Shown: one piece after another, positions 5,870-12,392 of the stretch
How positions within the stretch are numbered: position 1 is the stretch's first letter
Layout of the letters: each line of letters opens with the position of its first letter
IMG/VR virus record: IMGVR_UViG_3300020215_000017
Coordinates: 1-45,042 of that record
Length of the DNA: 45,042 nt
Source of the DNA: a virus
Reading direction: 5' to 3' (one strand)
Made by a program: the position numbers and the translations under genes
The notes under the pieces: model-generated
The model's input: only the letters and a program-made list of their open reading frames with translations
The model's database searches: none
What the model was told of the DNA's origin: nothing

Positions 5870-5958
5870 CACCCAAAGATTATCATTGTGAAGCCCACCA
5901 CGATGGCGACCCCACAGAGGGCTAAGACCAGCAACAGGAAGTAGTCGTAGTTCTCCAT
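5869..5958 (-). CDS. One-helix membrane micro-protein, 29 aa, apparently leaderless
   Basis: ATG 5958 to TGA 5869-5871. The product, MENYDYFLLLVLALCGVAIV then VGFTMIIFG, is almost entirely one membrane helix. The ATG follows a TGGTACAAT extended -10 box by 6 nt with no ribosome site, as in the leaderless genes at 2914 and 41346. It overlaps the next gene by TGATG. Confidence 0.6.
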   Translation of the reverse strand: MENYDYFLLLVLALCGVAIVVGFTMIIFG

Positions 5959-5964
5959 GTGGGT

Positions 5965-5970
5965 ATTGTA
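5965..5970 (-). promoter_or_regulatory. Extended -10 box, leaderless start
   Basis: Minus-strand TGG followed by TACAAT (5970-5965) stands 6 nt before the ATG at 5958. No good -35 is seen at 17-18 nt. It could supply a separate start for the genes from 5958 leftwards, inside the longer unit from the promoter at 6906-6934. Confidence 0.45.
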
Positions 5971-5976
5971 CCACGT

Positions 5977-6135
5977 CTAGCAGTAACTGAAGCCACACCC
6001 CTGGCACATCATGCAACCGCCACTGCTCACCAGTTTCATCGAGCAGTCCGGGCACCGCTGTGGCCTCCACGGATCGTCAAGCACCTCCATCGGCGCGACA
6101 TGATTCAGGGATGAGTTACTCAGGGTATATTCCAT
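5977..6135 (-). CDS. Stand-alone zinc ribbon like the C-terminus of class II ribonucleotide reductase, 52 aa
   Basis: ATG 6135 follows GGAGACCAAG. The C-terminal half reads CPDCSMKLVSSGGCMMCQGC followed by GFSYC. This matches, from memory, the zinc ribbon at the end of B12-dependent (class II) ribonucleotide reductases: CPxC, L-V-x-x-G-G-C, CxxCG, S-x-C. No reductase catalytic gene is in the window. It may modulate a host reductase, or be a zinc ribbon that merely converged on the pattern. Confidence 0.7.
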   Translation of the reverse strand: MEYTLSNSSLNHVAPMEVLDDPWRPQRCPDCSMKLVSSGGCMMCQGCGFSYC

Positions 6136-6153
6136 CTTGGTCTCCAACAGCGA

Positions 6154-6459
6154 CTACTTAGACGGCGGCTCTGTTTCTTCGATACCTGCGATCTCATCCC
6201 TGGGGCCGTCTAACCGCGTGATGAGTTCGTCCAACTTCTTCTGTACCGCCCAGTCGTTGCGGTTCTGTGTGTTTTGAATGAGGAAGACCATGAGGAACGT
6301 CACGATGGTCGTCCCAGTATTGATGACGAGTTGCCAAACCTCAGAGAAACCAAACAGCGGACCGCTGGCACCCCAGATCAGCACTACCGCTAGGGCAACG
6401 CTGAACACCCACGGGGAACCTACAGCGTGGCTAACCCCCTGGGCGATCTTGCTGAACAC
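6154..6459 (-). CDS. Low-affinity iron permease-like membrane protein, 101 aa
   Basis: GTG 6459 start. Two membrane helices (about 15-34 and 41-60) are followed by the motif FLIQNTQNRNDWAVQKKLDE. Helix-loop-helix followed by FLIQNTQNRD...KLDELI is the hallmark of the low-affinity iron permease family (PF04120 type). The short C-terminal tail is acidic. Such proteins occur in bacteria, and a phage copy is unusual. Whether it carries metal or only borrows the fold is unknown. Confidence 0.75.
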   Translation of the reverse strand: MFSKIAQGVSHAVGSPWVFSVALAVVLIWGASGPLFGFSEVWQLVINTGTTIVTFLMVFLIQNTQNRNDWAVQKKLDELITRLDGPRDEIAGIEETEPPSK

Positions 6460-6462
6460 ACG

Positions 6463-6642
6463 CTACTCTGCGTTTGTACGGTCAGAGGTGATCGTGGAGT
6501 AACGCCGCCAATCCCAAGGACTGTACCCCGGTCCCCACCACGGCTCATTCCACCAACCGCGTCTTGAAAAGTCAGGATGTCTGAATCGGCAGCAACCGGG
6601 GAGGCCGTCACCCACACAGTGGCAGACAAACACTTCGTCCAT
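6463..6642 (-). CDS. Small Cys/Trp-rich protein, 59 aa
   Basis: ATG 6642 follows CTAGAGGTCAGC. The product begins MDEVFVCHCVGDGLPGCCRF and continues with a Trp/Arg/Pro-rich part (GWWNEPWWGPGYSPWDW). C-H-C and CC suggest metal binding. Its stop lies 3 nt before the GTG of the next gene. Family unknown. Confidence 0.6.
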   Translation of the reverse strand: MDEVFVCHCVGDGLPGCCRFRHPDFSRRGWWNEPWWGPGYSPWDWRRYSTITSDRTNAE

Positions 6643-6650
6643 GCTGACCT

Positions 6651-6755
6651 CTAGTTAATGGGCTCTCGTGTCCCACAACTAGGACACCTATAGCTCCGGG
6701 CCATCCTATGCATGATGGCACCGCAGTTCTCGCAACGCTTCTGCTTTTCCGACAA
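6651..6755 (-). CDS. Mini zinc ribbon, 34 aa
   Basis: TTG 6755 follows TAGGAGTCCGCTT. The product begins LSEKQKRCENCGAIMHRMAR and ends with a CPSCG knuckle, a minimal two-knuckle zinc ribbon. The stop TAG overlaps the AGAGG ribosome site of the next gene (CTAGAGG). First confident gene after the promoter at 6906-6934. Confidence 0.6.
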   Translation of the reverse strand: MSEKQKRCENCGAIMHRMARSYRCPSCGTREPIN

Positions 6756-6905
6756 AGCGGACTCCTACAAGGAAGTGCTAGCGATACACCTTATATACGC
6801 AAGGCCGCGTGTGGAAAGCGGGCTACCCTTCCGTATCGCCATGTACCCACGGGGCGAAGACGTTGTTCCTAACTTTGTAGAAAGGCACCTTCGCCGTAGA
6901 CCTGC

Positions 6906-6934
6906 ATTATAACACTTCCCTGGGGCAATGTCTA
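6906..6934 (-). promoter_or_regulatory. Strong leftward promoter
   Basis: On the minus strand TAGACA (6934-6929) and TATAAT (6911-6906) are separated by 17 nt, with TGT before the -10 box. Only one base departs from the -35 consensus. It should drive the leftward cluster of zinc-ribbon and membrane micro-proteins and the tRNAs (6755-4499). Confidence 0.75.
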
Positions 6935-7001
6935 TACTACAAATGCAATAGGCAAACTAAACCGGAGGGGGTTAATTCATCTCCACGGCGGTATTGTAGC
7001 A

Positions 7002-7042
7002 CAAAGAAAAAGCCGGGAGTAGGTGCAAACTACTTCCCGGCT
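7002..7042 (-). terminator. Intrinsic terminator, leftward
   Basis: AGCCGGGAGTAG (7011-7022) pairs with CTACTTCCCGGCT (7030-7042), apart from one extra base, and is followed on the minus strand by TTTTTCTTT (7010-7002). It closes the short leftward unit that starts near 7083 and insulates the promoter at 6906-6934. Confidence 0.85.
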
Positions 7043-7095
7043 CCCAGGGGCCTCTACACCCGAACATGTAGGAGGTGACGTGCAGTGTGATTATA
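7002..7095 (-). ncRNA. Candidate small RNA, unit 2
   Basis: TGGTATAAT on the minus strand (-10 box 7095-7090) has the extended -10 form. A start near 7083 and the terminator at 7002-7042 would give an RNA of about 80 nt. It contains TCACCTCCT, the sequence of the 3' end of bacterial 16S rRNA (anti-Shine-Dalgarno), so it could mask ribosome sites. A 31-codon frame from an ATG inside has no proper ribosome site. Transcription itself is inferred. Confidence 0.45.
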
Positions 7096-7100
7096 CCAAA

Positions 7101-7157
7101 TAGAAAGCCGGAAGAGAAGGTGCACTCCGTAGCTAGGGCCTCGGCATCTCTTCCGGC
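7101..7157 (-). terminator. Intrinsic terminator, leftward, with long loop
   Basis: GCCGGAAGAGA (7107-7117) pairs perfectly with TCTCTTCCGGC (7147-7157). On the minus strand it is followed by TTTCTATTT. The 29-nt loop is large, which may weaken it. It is the second leftward terminator within 150 nt although no leftward protein gene lies to its right. Confidence 0.65.
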
Positions 7158-7211
7158 AGGAGACGTATCCGTATCAGAGCATCGGTCTGTGGAAACGTCG
7201 CTGCCATTATA
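7101..7211 (-). ncRNA. Candidate small RNA, unit 1
   Basis: The same layout as unit 2: TGGTATAAT (-10 box 7211-7206), about 40 nt of unique sequence, then a long hairpin (7107-7157) and a T-rich run. The expected size is about 98 nt. The T-rich end of this unit runs directly into the TGGTATAAT of unit 2, so the two are packed head to tail. The unit sequences outside the hairpins are not alike. Confidence 0.4.
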
Positions 7212-7217
7212 CCACCG

Positions 7218-7420
7218 CTTTGGCGTGCATCGTGGCGGCTATTATTTCGTCCGGCCCGTTCCAGGGAGCGACCACCCTGTCCTACGGGTGGTGCGACGGG
7301 TCTGCTTGCAAACGGCGTGTAACAATCCAACGCACGCCAATACACGCCAACATGTATATATGCGTGTTTGCGTTTGGCAGATGAGAGCTTTTTGAAACCT
7401 TTTCACCATTTTCTGTAATG
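7218..7420. repeat. Iteron-like repeats and AT-rich stretch (origin or packaging-site candidate)
   Basis: GCACGCCAAT (7333-7342) and ACACGCCAAC (7343-7352) are tandem 10-nt repeats. TTGGCGTG also occurs in reverse near 7220, and GCGTTTGGCAG near 7371. ACACGC and GCGTGT flank CAACATGTATATAT as a hairpin, and an AT-rich run follows (7381-7420). Repeats plus a melting region beside the terminase gene suggest a replication origin or a packaging site; no protein here identifies which. Confidence 0.4.
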
Positions 7421-7449
7421 TTGACACCCCACGCCCCAACTGTTACAGT
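7421..7449 (+). promoter_or_regulatory. Rightward late promoter 1
   Basis: TTGACA (7421-7426), a 17-nt spacer, and TACAGT (7444-7449) preceded by TGT. It lies upstream of a second promoter (7493-7521), so the virion operon has two tandem starts. A transcript from here would carry a leader of about 70 nt before the terminase start. Confidence 0.7.
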
Positions 7450-7492
7450 GAAGCACGGCGCGAAGTTACTGGGTTGGGCTTCAATTTGCCCA

Positions 7493-7521
7493 TTGACTTT
7501 TGACTTAACATAAGTTATAAT
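7493..7521 (+). promoter_or_regulatory. Rightward late promoter 2, leaderless
   Basis: TTGACT (7493-7498), 17-nt spacer, TATAAT (7516-7521). The terminase GTG starts at 7529, 7 nt after the -10 box, so the transcript would begin at or within one or two bases of the start codon. No Shine-Dalgarno sequence lies before that GTG. A TTAACATAAGTTATAA stretch overlapping the -10 box resembles the ACATAACTA boxes. Confidence 0.75.
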
Positions 7522-7528
7522 CAGGCGC

Positions 7529-8989
7529 GTGACTGCCCCAACCCTGATTTACCCATCGGCAGCCCTCGGCAGCGCCTTCTCTGAGGTCGCCTCGTGGATT
7601 GCCCCCGCACGCGCAGCACGGCCCAAGGATTTCCAGTCCCGTCTTGATCGGTTCCGCCAGCGCCAAGGGTTTGCGCCAGGCCGAGGTCAAGAAGCTGTCA
7701 TACGGGCCGTGCACGCTGCGGTCACAGGCGATGGTCCCCGCGAGATATGGGTGAAATCCGGCAAGCGGTCCGGCAAAACGACGTGCGCGAAAGACCTCAT
7801 CGAAGAAGAGATGCAGTGGGACGAGGGGATCATTTGGATCGCCGCGCCGTCCTACCCCCTCGGGGATAAGATTTTCGACGCAGTAACCGAAGGCTTCCCA
7901 CGGAACCATGTACGGAACCAGCCCCCGAAGCAGGCGAAGTTCGGTAAGACCGGCTGGCTGAAGGTCCGCTCCTGGGAGAACCTCGGCTCCATCGAAGGTG
8001 ACGGTGTGATGCTCCTGATCGCTGACGAGGGGCAACTACTCACCTCTACCGCGTACAAGAAGCTCCGTGCCCGCCTAGTGGACACAGGGGGTATCCTGAT
8101 CGTCTTCGGTGCACCGTTGCAGGACAGCGACTTCTTCCTCACGAAGTTCGAGCAGATTCAGGAAATGGAAGCCCTCTGCGAGCGGACTGGCGAACTCCCC
8201 ACCGCGCGGACCCTGTACTTCAGCACCGAGGACAACCCCAACGTCGAAGTACAGATCAACCTCCAAGGTGAACGCCTAGCCCTCTCGCATGAAGAGTACG
8301 GTGAGATGTACCTCGGTGTGCCGGGCCGTCCCGAGGGCGTGGTCTTCCCTACCTTTAATAAGGACATCCACACAGGCAACGTGCCGTTCAACCCTGACCT
8401 CCCCGTAACCCTGATGGTTGACCCCGGCCAGCGGTGGTACGGCGTGAACGCGGTGCAAGTCCTCGGTGGGCAAGTTCGCATGATCGAAGCGATGAAGCTG
8501 GGACCGCAGGCCACTGACTACCAGGTCATCGCTGAAGTCGGCAAGAAACCTTGGTGGCAGAACGTCTACAAGTCCGGTGGTGGCCTCGTCTCCGATATCG
8601 CTGCGAAGGCCCACCGCGCGGAGTCAGAGCGCAGCACCGCCGATAACTGGGAGACCTTCACGGGACTGAAACCGGATATGCGCTTCATCGAAGTCGCTGC
8701 AGGTCACACCGTTCTACAGTCCTTCCTTCTTGACCCGATGACCGGCCAGCCCATGCTTATCTGTGACGCTACGTTATGTAAACCTTTCATCGAAGAGATG
8801 TTCAAGTACAAGTACAACGCGCTGGGCCGCCCCATCGACAGGGATAACCACAACATCAAGGCGCTGATCTACTTCCTCGTGGCCCGCTTTGGTTATACCC
8901 CCCTCATCGAGAAGAAGGCCAAGCCCGCGTATTCGTACCTCTCAGACCCAGAGCGAAGACGCCGCCGCTCAGTACGGAGAACCCTCTAA
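7529..8989 (+). CDS. terL: Terminase large subunit, 486 aa
   Basis: This is the packaging motor ATPase and nuclease that pumps DNA into the procapsid through the portal. Walker A is KSGKRSGKTT (about residues 76-85). Walker B is VMLLIADEG (about 160-168), hydrophobic stretch then D-E. The C-terminal nuclease domain shows TLMVDPGQRW (near 293), LVSDIAAKAH and a late RDNHNIKALIYFLV, as in RNase H-like terminase nucleases. Start GTG 7529 sits at the predicted transcription start. The stop TAA overlaps the portal ATG (TAATG). Its small-subunit partner is probably the distant gene at 41346. Confidence 0.92.
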   Translation: MTAPTLIYPSAALGSAFSEVASWIAPARAARPKDFQSRLDRFRQRQGFAPGRGQEAVIRAVHAAVTGDGPREIWVKSGKRSGKTTCAKDLIEEEMQWDEGIIWIAAPSYPLGDKIFDAVTEGFPRNHVRNQPPKQAKFGKTGWLKVRSWENLGSIEGDGVMLLIADEGQLLTSTAYKKLRARLVDTGGILIVFGAPLQDSDFFLTKFEQIQEMEALCERTGELPTARTLYFSTEDNPNVEVQINLQGERLALSHEEYGEMYLGVPGRPEGVVFPTFNKDIHTGNVPFNPDLPVTLMVDPGQRWYGVNAVQVLGGQVRMIEAMKLGPQATDYQVIAEVGKKPWWQNVYKSGGGLVSDIAAKAHRAESERSTADNWETFTGLKPDMRFIEVAAGHTVLQSFLLDPMTGQPMLICDATLCKPFIEEMFKYKYNALGRPIDRDNHNIKALIYFLVARFGYTPLIEKKAKPAYSYLSDPERRRRRSVRRTL

Positions 8990-10887
8990 TGGCTCACGTT
9001 GACGACGGCCTCGACGCTGAAGAGTTCTTCATCCTCCGCGATGAACTCTACCAGGACGTGTACGCCGCGCAGCACGATCAGATGCGCCAAGATGACATCT
9101 ACTACAACCTCGAATACGCGGTTCAGGTTCCAGATAACAAGCCGATTTTGAAGCCGATGACCGCCCGTATCGCCGTGGACACCGCTGACGCGCATATCAT
9201 CACGGACTTCCCACGTATTAAGGTGCCCCGGCGTAAGACCCGCAGCGATGGAATTGAGAAGGCGCAGGCACAGGCTGAGATGGCCCGCTCCTTCTATGAG
9301 ACTCACCTGTACATGGCACGCCTCGGCACATCTCGCACTGACCCCATCTCGAAGGCGCGGAAGAACATGCTCCTCCGAGGCAAAGCTGCGCTCATGACAT
9401 ATCCCAACCCCGAGATCATCAGCAAGGAATGGGCCGACGAGTACAGCGACCGCGAACTTGACATAAACCGTTGGCCGATCCTCCTAGAGTCGCCTGACCC
9501 CCTGTCCTTCATGGAAGACCCCGACAGCGATCCCCCACAGTACGTTCTACTCATGAAGAACATGCGTTATCACACGCTCATGGGGTACGACTTCATCAGC
9601 GACGACGCACGGGACAGCCTTCAGAAGCAACTGAACTCAGGTAGAGGTAGATTCGCCTATACGACCGTCTGGGAATACTGGACACCCAATCGCGTCCAGT
9701 GGTTCGACGAATCGACAACCGAGATGCTCTGGGACTACGAGCACGGCTGGGGCGAACACCCATTCAGCATTGCATTCTCCGGCTACGGCCTTGAGAAACG
9801 CGACATGTCCGACACTATGCGAGTGGGTTCCCGACGCGCTGAGTGGGGCCAAGAGTCCCTGTCAGTCGGCCTGCTCACCCACCTCGTGAAGTCCGGTGTG
9901 CTCAACCAGGAAGCGCTCACCGCGAGTCAAGTCGCCTCGATGATGACCGACGCCGCGTGGGTGAACTACCTCCTCGACGACCGTATCGACCAGCAGTTTG
10001 CCCCAGGTAGCGGTATGGTCTACCCAATCAAACGCGAGCAGGGCGAACGCGCTGAAGATATGGTAGCGCCTGTCCGTGGCGTCCCCCCAGACCCATCACT
10101 CTTCGCGTACCTCCAAGGCTTGCAGCAGGAGAGCTTTGCCGCTACCGCCCCCAAAGCCGTACAGGGTATCCATGAACCTGGTGTCAACGCTGCCGCCCAT
10201 GCCGCACAGAACTCAGCGGCGGCTCGTCTACGCTACGGCTCACCACTGTTCAACATGCAGCGACTCCTTAGCATGTCATGCAGCAAAGCCGCGTACTACC
10301 ACGAGCACGTCATCAAGAAACCAATCACCGTCTTCGCTGGTATGCCCACAGCGATGAACGAAATCACCATCAAAGGCGATGACTGGGATGGCTTCTATTT
10401 CAACGAAGTGATCTTGCAGACGAGTGACACAGGTGAGAGGGATCAGCGCATCTTGACGGGTGAACGACTCATCACTACCTACGGTATGGACCCAGTGATG
10501 ATCGCAGAGTCCCACGGTGGAATCGACAACCCGCAGGAACAGTGGCTCGAAGCTGCAGCGAAACGACTCATCGACGCGGCAGGCGCGGACATCCTCAAGA
10601 AGTCCCTCGAAGAGATGTGGGCGATCCGCAAGGCCGAAATCGACCAAGAGATGGGCATCACCCCAGACCAATTGCAGGGCCTCGTACCCCAGCCCGGTAT
10701 GGAAGGTCTAGTCCAAGAAGACGCCGCAGCCGTAATGAACGAAATGCAGTCCTTCGGAACGAACAGTGGTGCCCCCCAGTCCCTCGTTCAGATGGACCGC
10801 AATATGAGGCGCACCGCCCAAGGACCGCCAGACCGCACCGGGCAAGACCTCCCGCCAATGGCACCCACAGGAGGCTACGGTGGCTAA
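8989..10887 (+). CDS. Portal protein, 632 aa
   Basis: It directly follows the terminase (TAATG overlap) and has the size and make-up of podovirus-type portals: acidic N-terminus, a long mixed alpha/beta core with many Trp/Tyr (TTVWEYWTPNRVQWFDE), a helical crown region (PGVNAAAHAAQNSAAARLRY) and a Gln/Met-rich tail. The ring would sit at the capsid vertex and take the motor and later the tail. No catalytic motif is expected. The assignment rests on position and composition. Confidence 0.85.
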   Translation: MAHVDDGLDAEEFFILRDELYQDVYAAQHDQMRQDDIYYNLEYAVQVPDNKPILKPMTARIAVDTADAHIITDFPRIKVPRRKTRSDGIEKAQAQAEMARSFYETHLYMARLGTSRTDPISKARKNMLLRGKAALMTYPNPEIISKEWADEYSDRELDINRWPILLESPDPLSFMEDPDSDPPQYVLLMKNMRYHTLMGYDFISDDARDSLQKQLNSGRGRFAYTTVWEYWTPNRVQWFDESTTEMLWDYEHGWGEHPFSIAFSGYGLEKRDMSDTMRVGSRRAEWGQESLSVGLLTHLVKSGVLNQEALTASQVASMMTDAAWVNYLLDDRIDQQFAPGSGMVYPIKREQGERAEDMVAPVRGVPPDPSLFAYLQGLQQESFAATAPKAVQGIHEPGVNAAAHAAQNSAAARLRYGSPLFNMQRLLSMSCSKAAYYHEHVIKKPITVFAGMPTAMNEITIKGDDWDGFYFNEVILQTSDTGERDQRILTGERLITTYGMDPVMIAESHGGIDNPQEQWLEAAAKRLIDAAGADILKKSLEEMWAIRKAEIDQEMGITPDQLQGLVPQPGMEGLVQEDAAAVMNEMQSFGTNSGAPQSLVQMDRNMRRTAQGPPDRTGQDLPPMAPTGGYGG

Positions 10888-11089
10888 ACCCTCTGAGCAG
10901 ATCATGACTGACCTCATGAACATGACCCTCGGTACGATGGAGCAAATCTACCGTAGCGTTGCTGCACGTCAGATGAACCCCCTTATCCTACGTGAAGAAA
11001 CCCCCTACGAGAAGAAGAAACGCCTCGCTGAACCGGAACGCCACGAAGAGGAAATCGACGACCTGATTAAGGAGGCCATTCTTGGCTAG
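10880..11089 (+). CDS. Small charged virion-operon protein, 69 aa
   Basis: GTG 10880 with a perfect AGGAGG five bases upstream, inside the last codons of the portal gene. It is helical; the second half is strongly charged (YEKKKRLAEPERHEEEIDDL). It overlaps the next gene by 8 nt. Unknown family; possibly a connector or packaging accessory factor. Confidence 0.7.
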   Translation: MAKPSEQIMTDLMNMTLGTMEQIYRSVAARQMNPLILREETPYEKKKRLAEPERHEEEIDDLIKEAILG

Positions 11090-12392
11090 GCCAGCCGACC
11101 TCATAGACGAGTGGCTCCAGCAGACCTACGACGAGGACGAAGAGCCTACACCCATCGGCCCTGAAGATGACGATGAGGTTGACTTCGGTGCGCCGTATTC
11201 CCCACCGTCAAGTCCCAACCGTGGTCCCGCGCCGACTGGACCAATGCGTAACTTCGAGGATGACTTCGTACCAGGTGGCTTGGGACCGTCGCTGAACCCA
11301 AGACCAAATCCCGCCGCTGCACCACCGCCACCGGACAAATACCCGACGATTCGCCCTGAAGTCAAGCAGATCATCAATGACCTCGACAGGGAGATCACCG
11401 ACCTCAGGCGAACGCTTAGCAATACCAAAGCGACTACGCAGCTTATCACGGGACCAGATGGCAAACCTGTAGCTAACCCCGACTATAACCCCAACTTCGA
11501 GCAGATGCAGAAGCGTCTTGCCGCAGCGGAAGTTGAACGTCGAAGACTATTAGCAAGCCCATCGAACGTTATCAAGCCGCAGACGACTACCGTAGGACCA
11601 GACGGCCTCACGGCGTACCAGCGGGAACAACTAGCACTCGCCAAGGATAAAGCTACCCGCGATGCACTGAAGGCTGAGTTCGACCTTGCTAATGCTAAAC
11701 GCAAGGCTGAGCAGGATGAAGCGCAGTTTGGTATCACCCAGCGTAAAGGGACGCAAGACCTAGCCAAAGGTGAACAAGACCTCAGCAAAGGGGTCTACGA
11801 CATTAGCAAGGCTAAGGCCGATGCTCAGCGTGCGAACGACGATGTAACGATCAACCGCAACAAGGAAGCCCGCGATCAGGCGAAGCATAAAGCGGACCTC
11901 GAAAAGCTAGGCTTCGACATCGTTAACGCGAAGTCCATTGCTGAGCGTAACGCCATCATCGCTAAGTACCAAGAAGACCACGAGATTGCGGACCTTACAA
12001 AGAAGTCTCTCGACATCAAGAAGTCAAAGATCGGTGTTGACGAGGCGCAGTATAATTTAGAGGCGTCAAAGCGGGCTGAACAGCGTCAGATTGAACAGCA
12101 ACGGGCAACGCTGATCCGTCAGATCGCAGCGATGACCCCACAGGAACTCATCATGTACAAGGCGCTTAAAGGGCCTGTACCCGGTGGCGGTGAGATGCCT
12201 TCAGGCGGTGGTGGTAAATCAAAACACGCTGACCTCCTTGCTTCCAATGACGTAGTGTGGCAGACGAAGAATGGACCTCGCACCCGCGCTCAGATGGAGG
12301 CGGAACTCAAGGCACTGGGATGGGGTGGCGGTGATGTCCACTCCGCATACGCAAAGACTACAGGCGGCGACGTTCGATTGGAGAAACGGTAA
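11082..12392 (+). CDS. Long helical virion protein, 436 aa
   Basis: Start TTG 11082 follows AAGGAGGCCATTC. Residues 1-85 are acidic and Pro-rich. Residues about 90-370 are mostly Lys/Glu/Ala/Gln coiled coil with a repeating pattern (KGTQDLAKGEQDLSKGVYDI). The C-terminus is Gly-rich. Between portal and scaffold, together with the next three genes, it is best explained as an internal (ejection) protein stored in the capsid. No enzymatic motif. Stop overlaps the next ATG (TAATG). Confidence 0.75.
   Translation: MARPADLIDEWLQQTYDEDEEPTPIGPEDDDEVDFGAPYSPPSSPNRGPAPTGPMRNFEDDFVPGGLGPSLNPRPNPAAAPPPPDKYPTIRPEVKQIINDLDREITDLRRTLSNTKATTQLITGPDGKPVANPDYNPNFEQMQKRLAAAEVERRRLLASPSNVIKPQTTTVGPDGLTAYQREQLALAKDKATRDALKAEFDLANAKRKAEQDEAQFGITQRKGTQDLAKGEQDLSKGVYDISKAKADAQRANDDVTINRNKEARDQAKHKADLEKLGFDIVNAKSIAERNAIIAKYQEDHEIADLTKKSLDIKKSKIGVDEAQYNLEASKRAEQRQIEQQRATLIRQIAAMTPQELIMYKALKGPVPGGGEMPSGGGGKSKHADLLASNDVVWQTKNGPRTRAQMEAELKALGWGGGDVHSAYAKTTGGDVRLEKR

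Larger units (their letters stand above)
6756..7528. other. 773-nt central control region
   Basis: This lies between the leftward 6755-4499 cluster and the rightward virion operon and holds no confident gene. It has a strong leftward promoter (6906-6934), two tandem leftward units each made of an extended -10 box and a terminator hairpin (7002-7211), repeats of ACGCCAA in both orientations and an AT-rich stretch (7218-7420), and two rightward promoters (7421-7449, 7493-7521). Two very short frames at 6760-6890 on the minus strand were seen but not called. Confidence 0.6.

Noticed and set aside
6760-6890. Two very short minus-strand frames (about 21 and 25 codons) upstream of 6755
   Set aside because: Their products look partly protein-like (VRNNVFAPWVHGDTEG), but there is no good ribosome site and no family. 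A frameshifted small gene remains possible.
8986-9306. Minus-strand frames inside terminase, portal and scaffold genes
   Set aside because: Shadows of long coding genes, without ribosome sites or neighbours on that strand.
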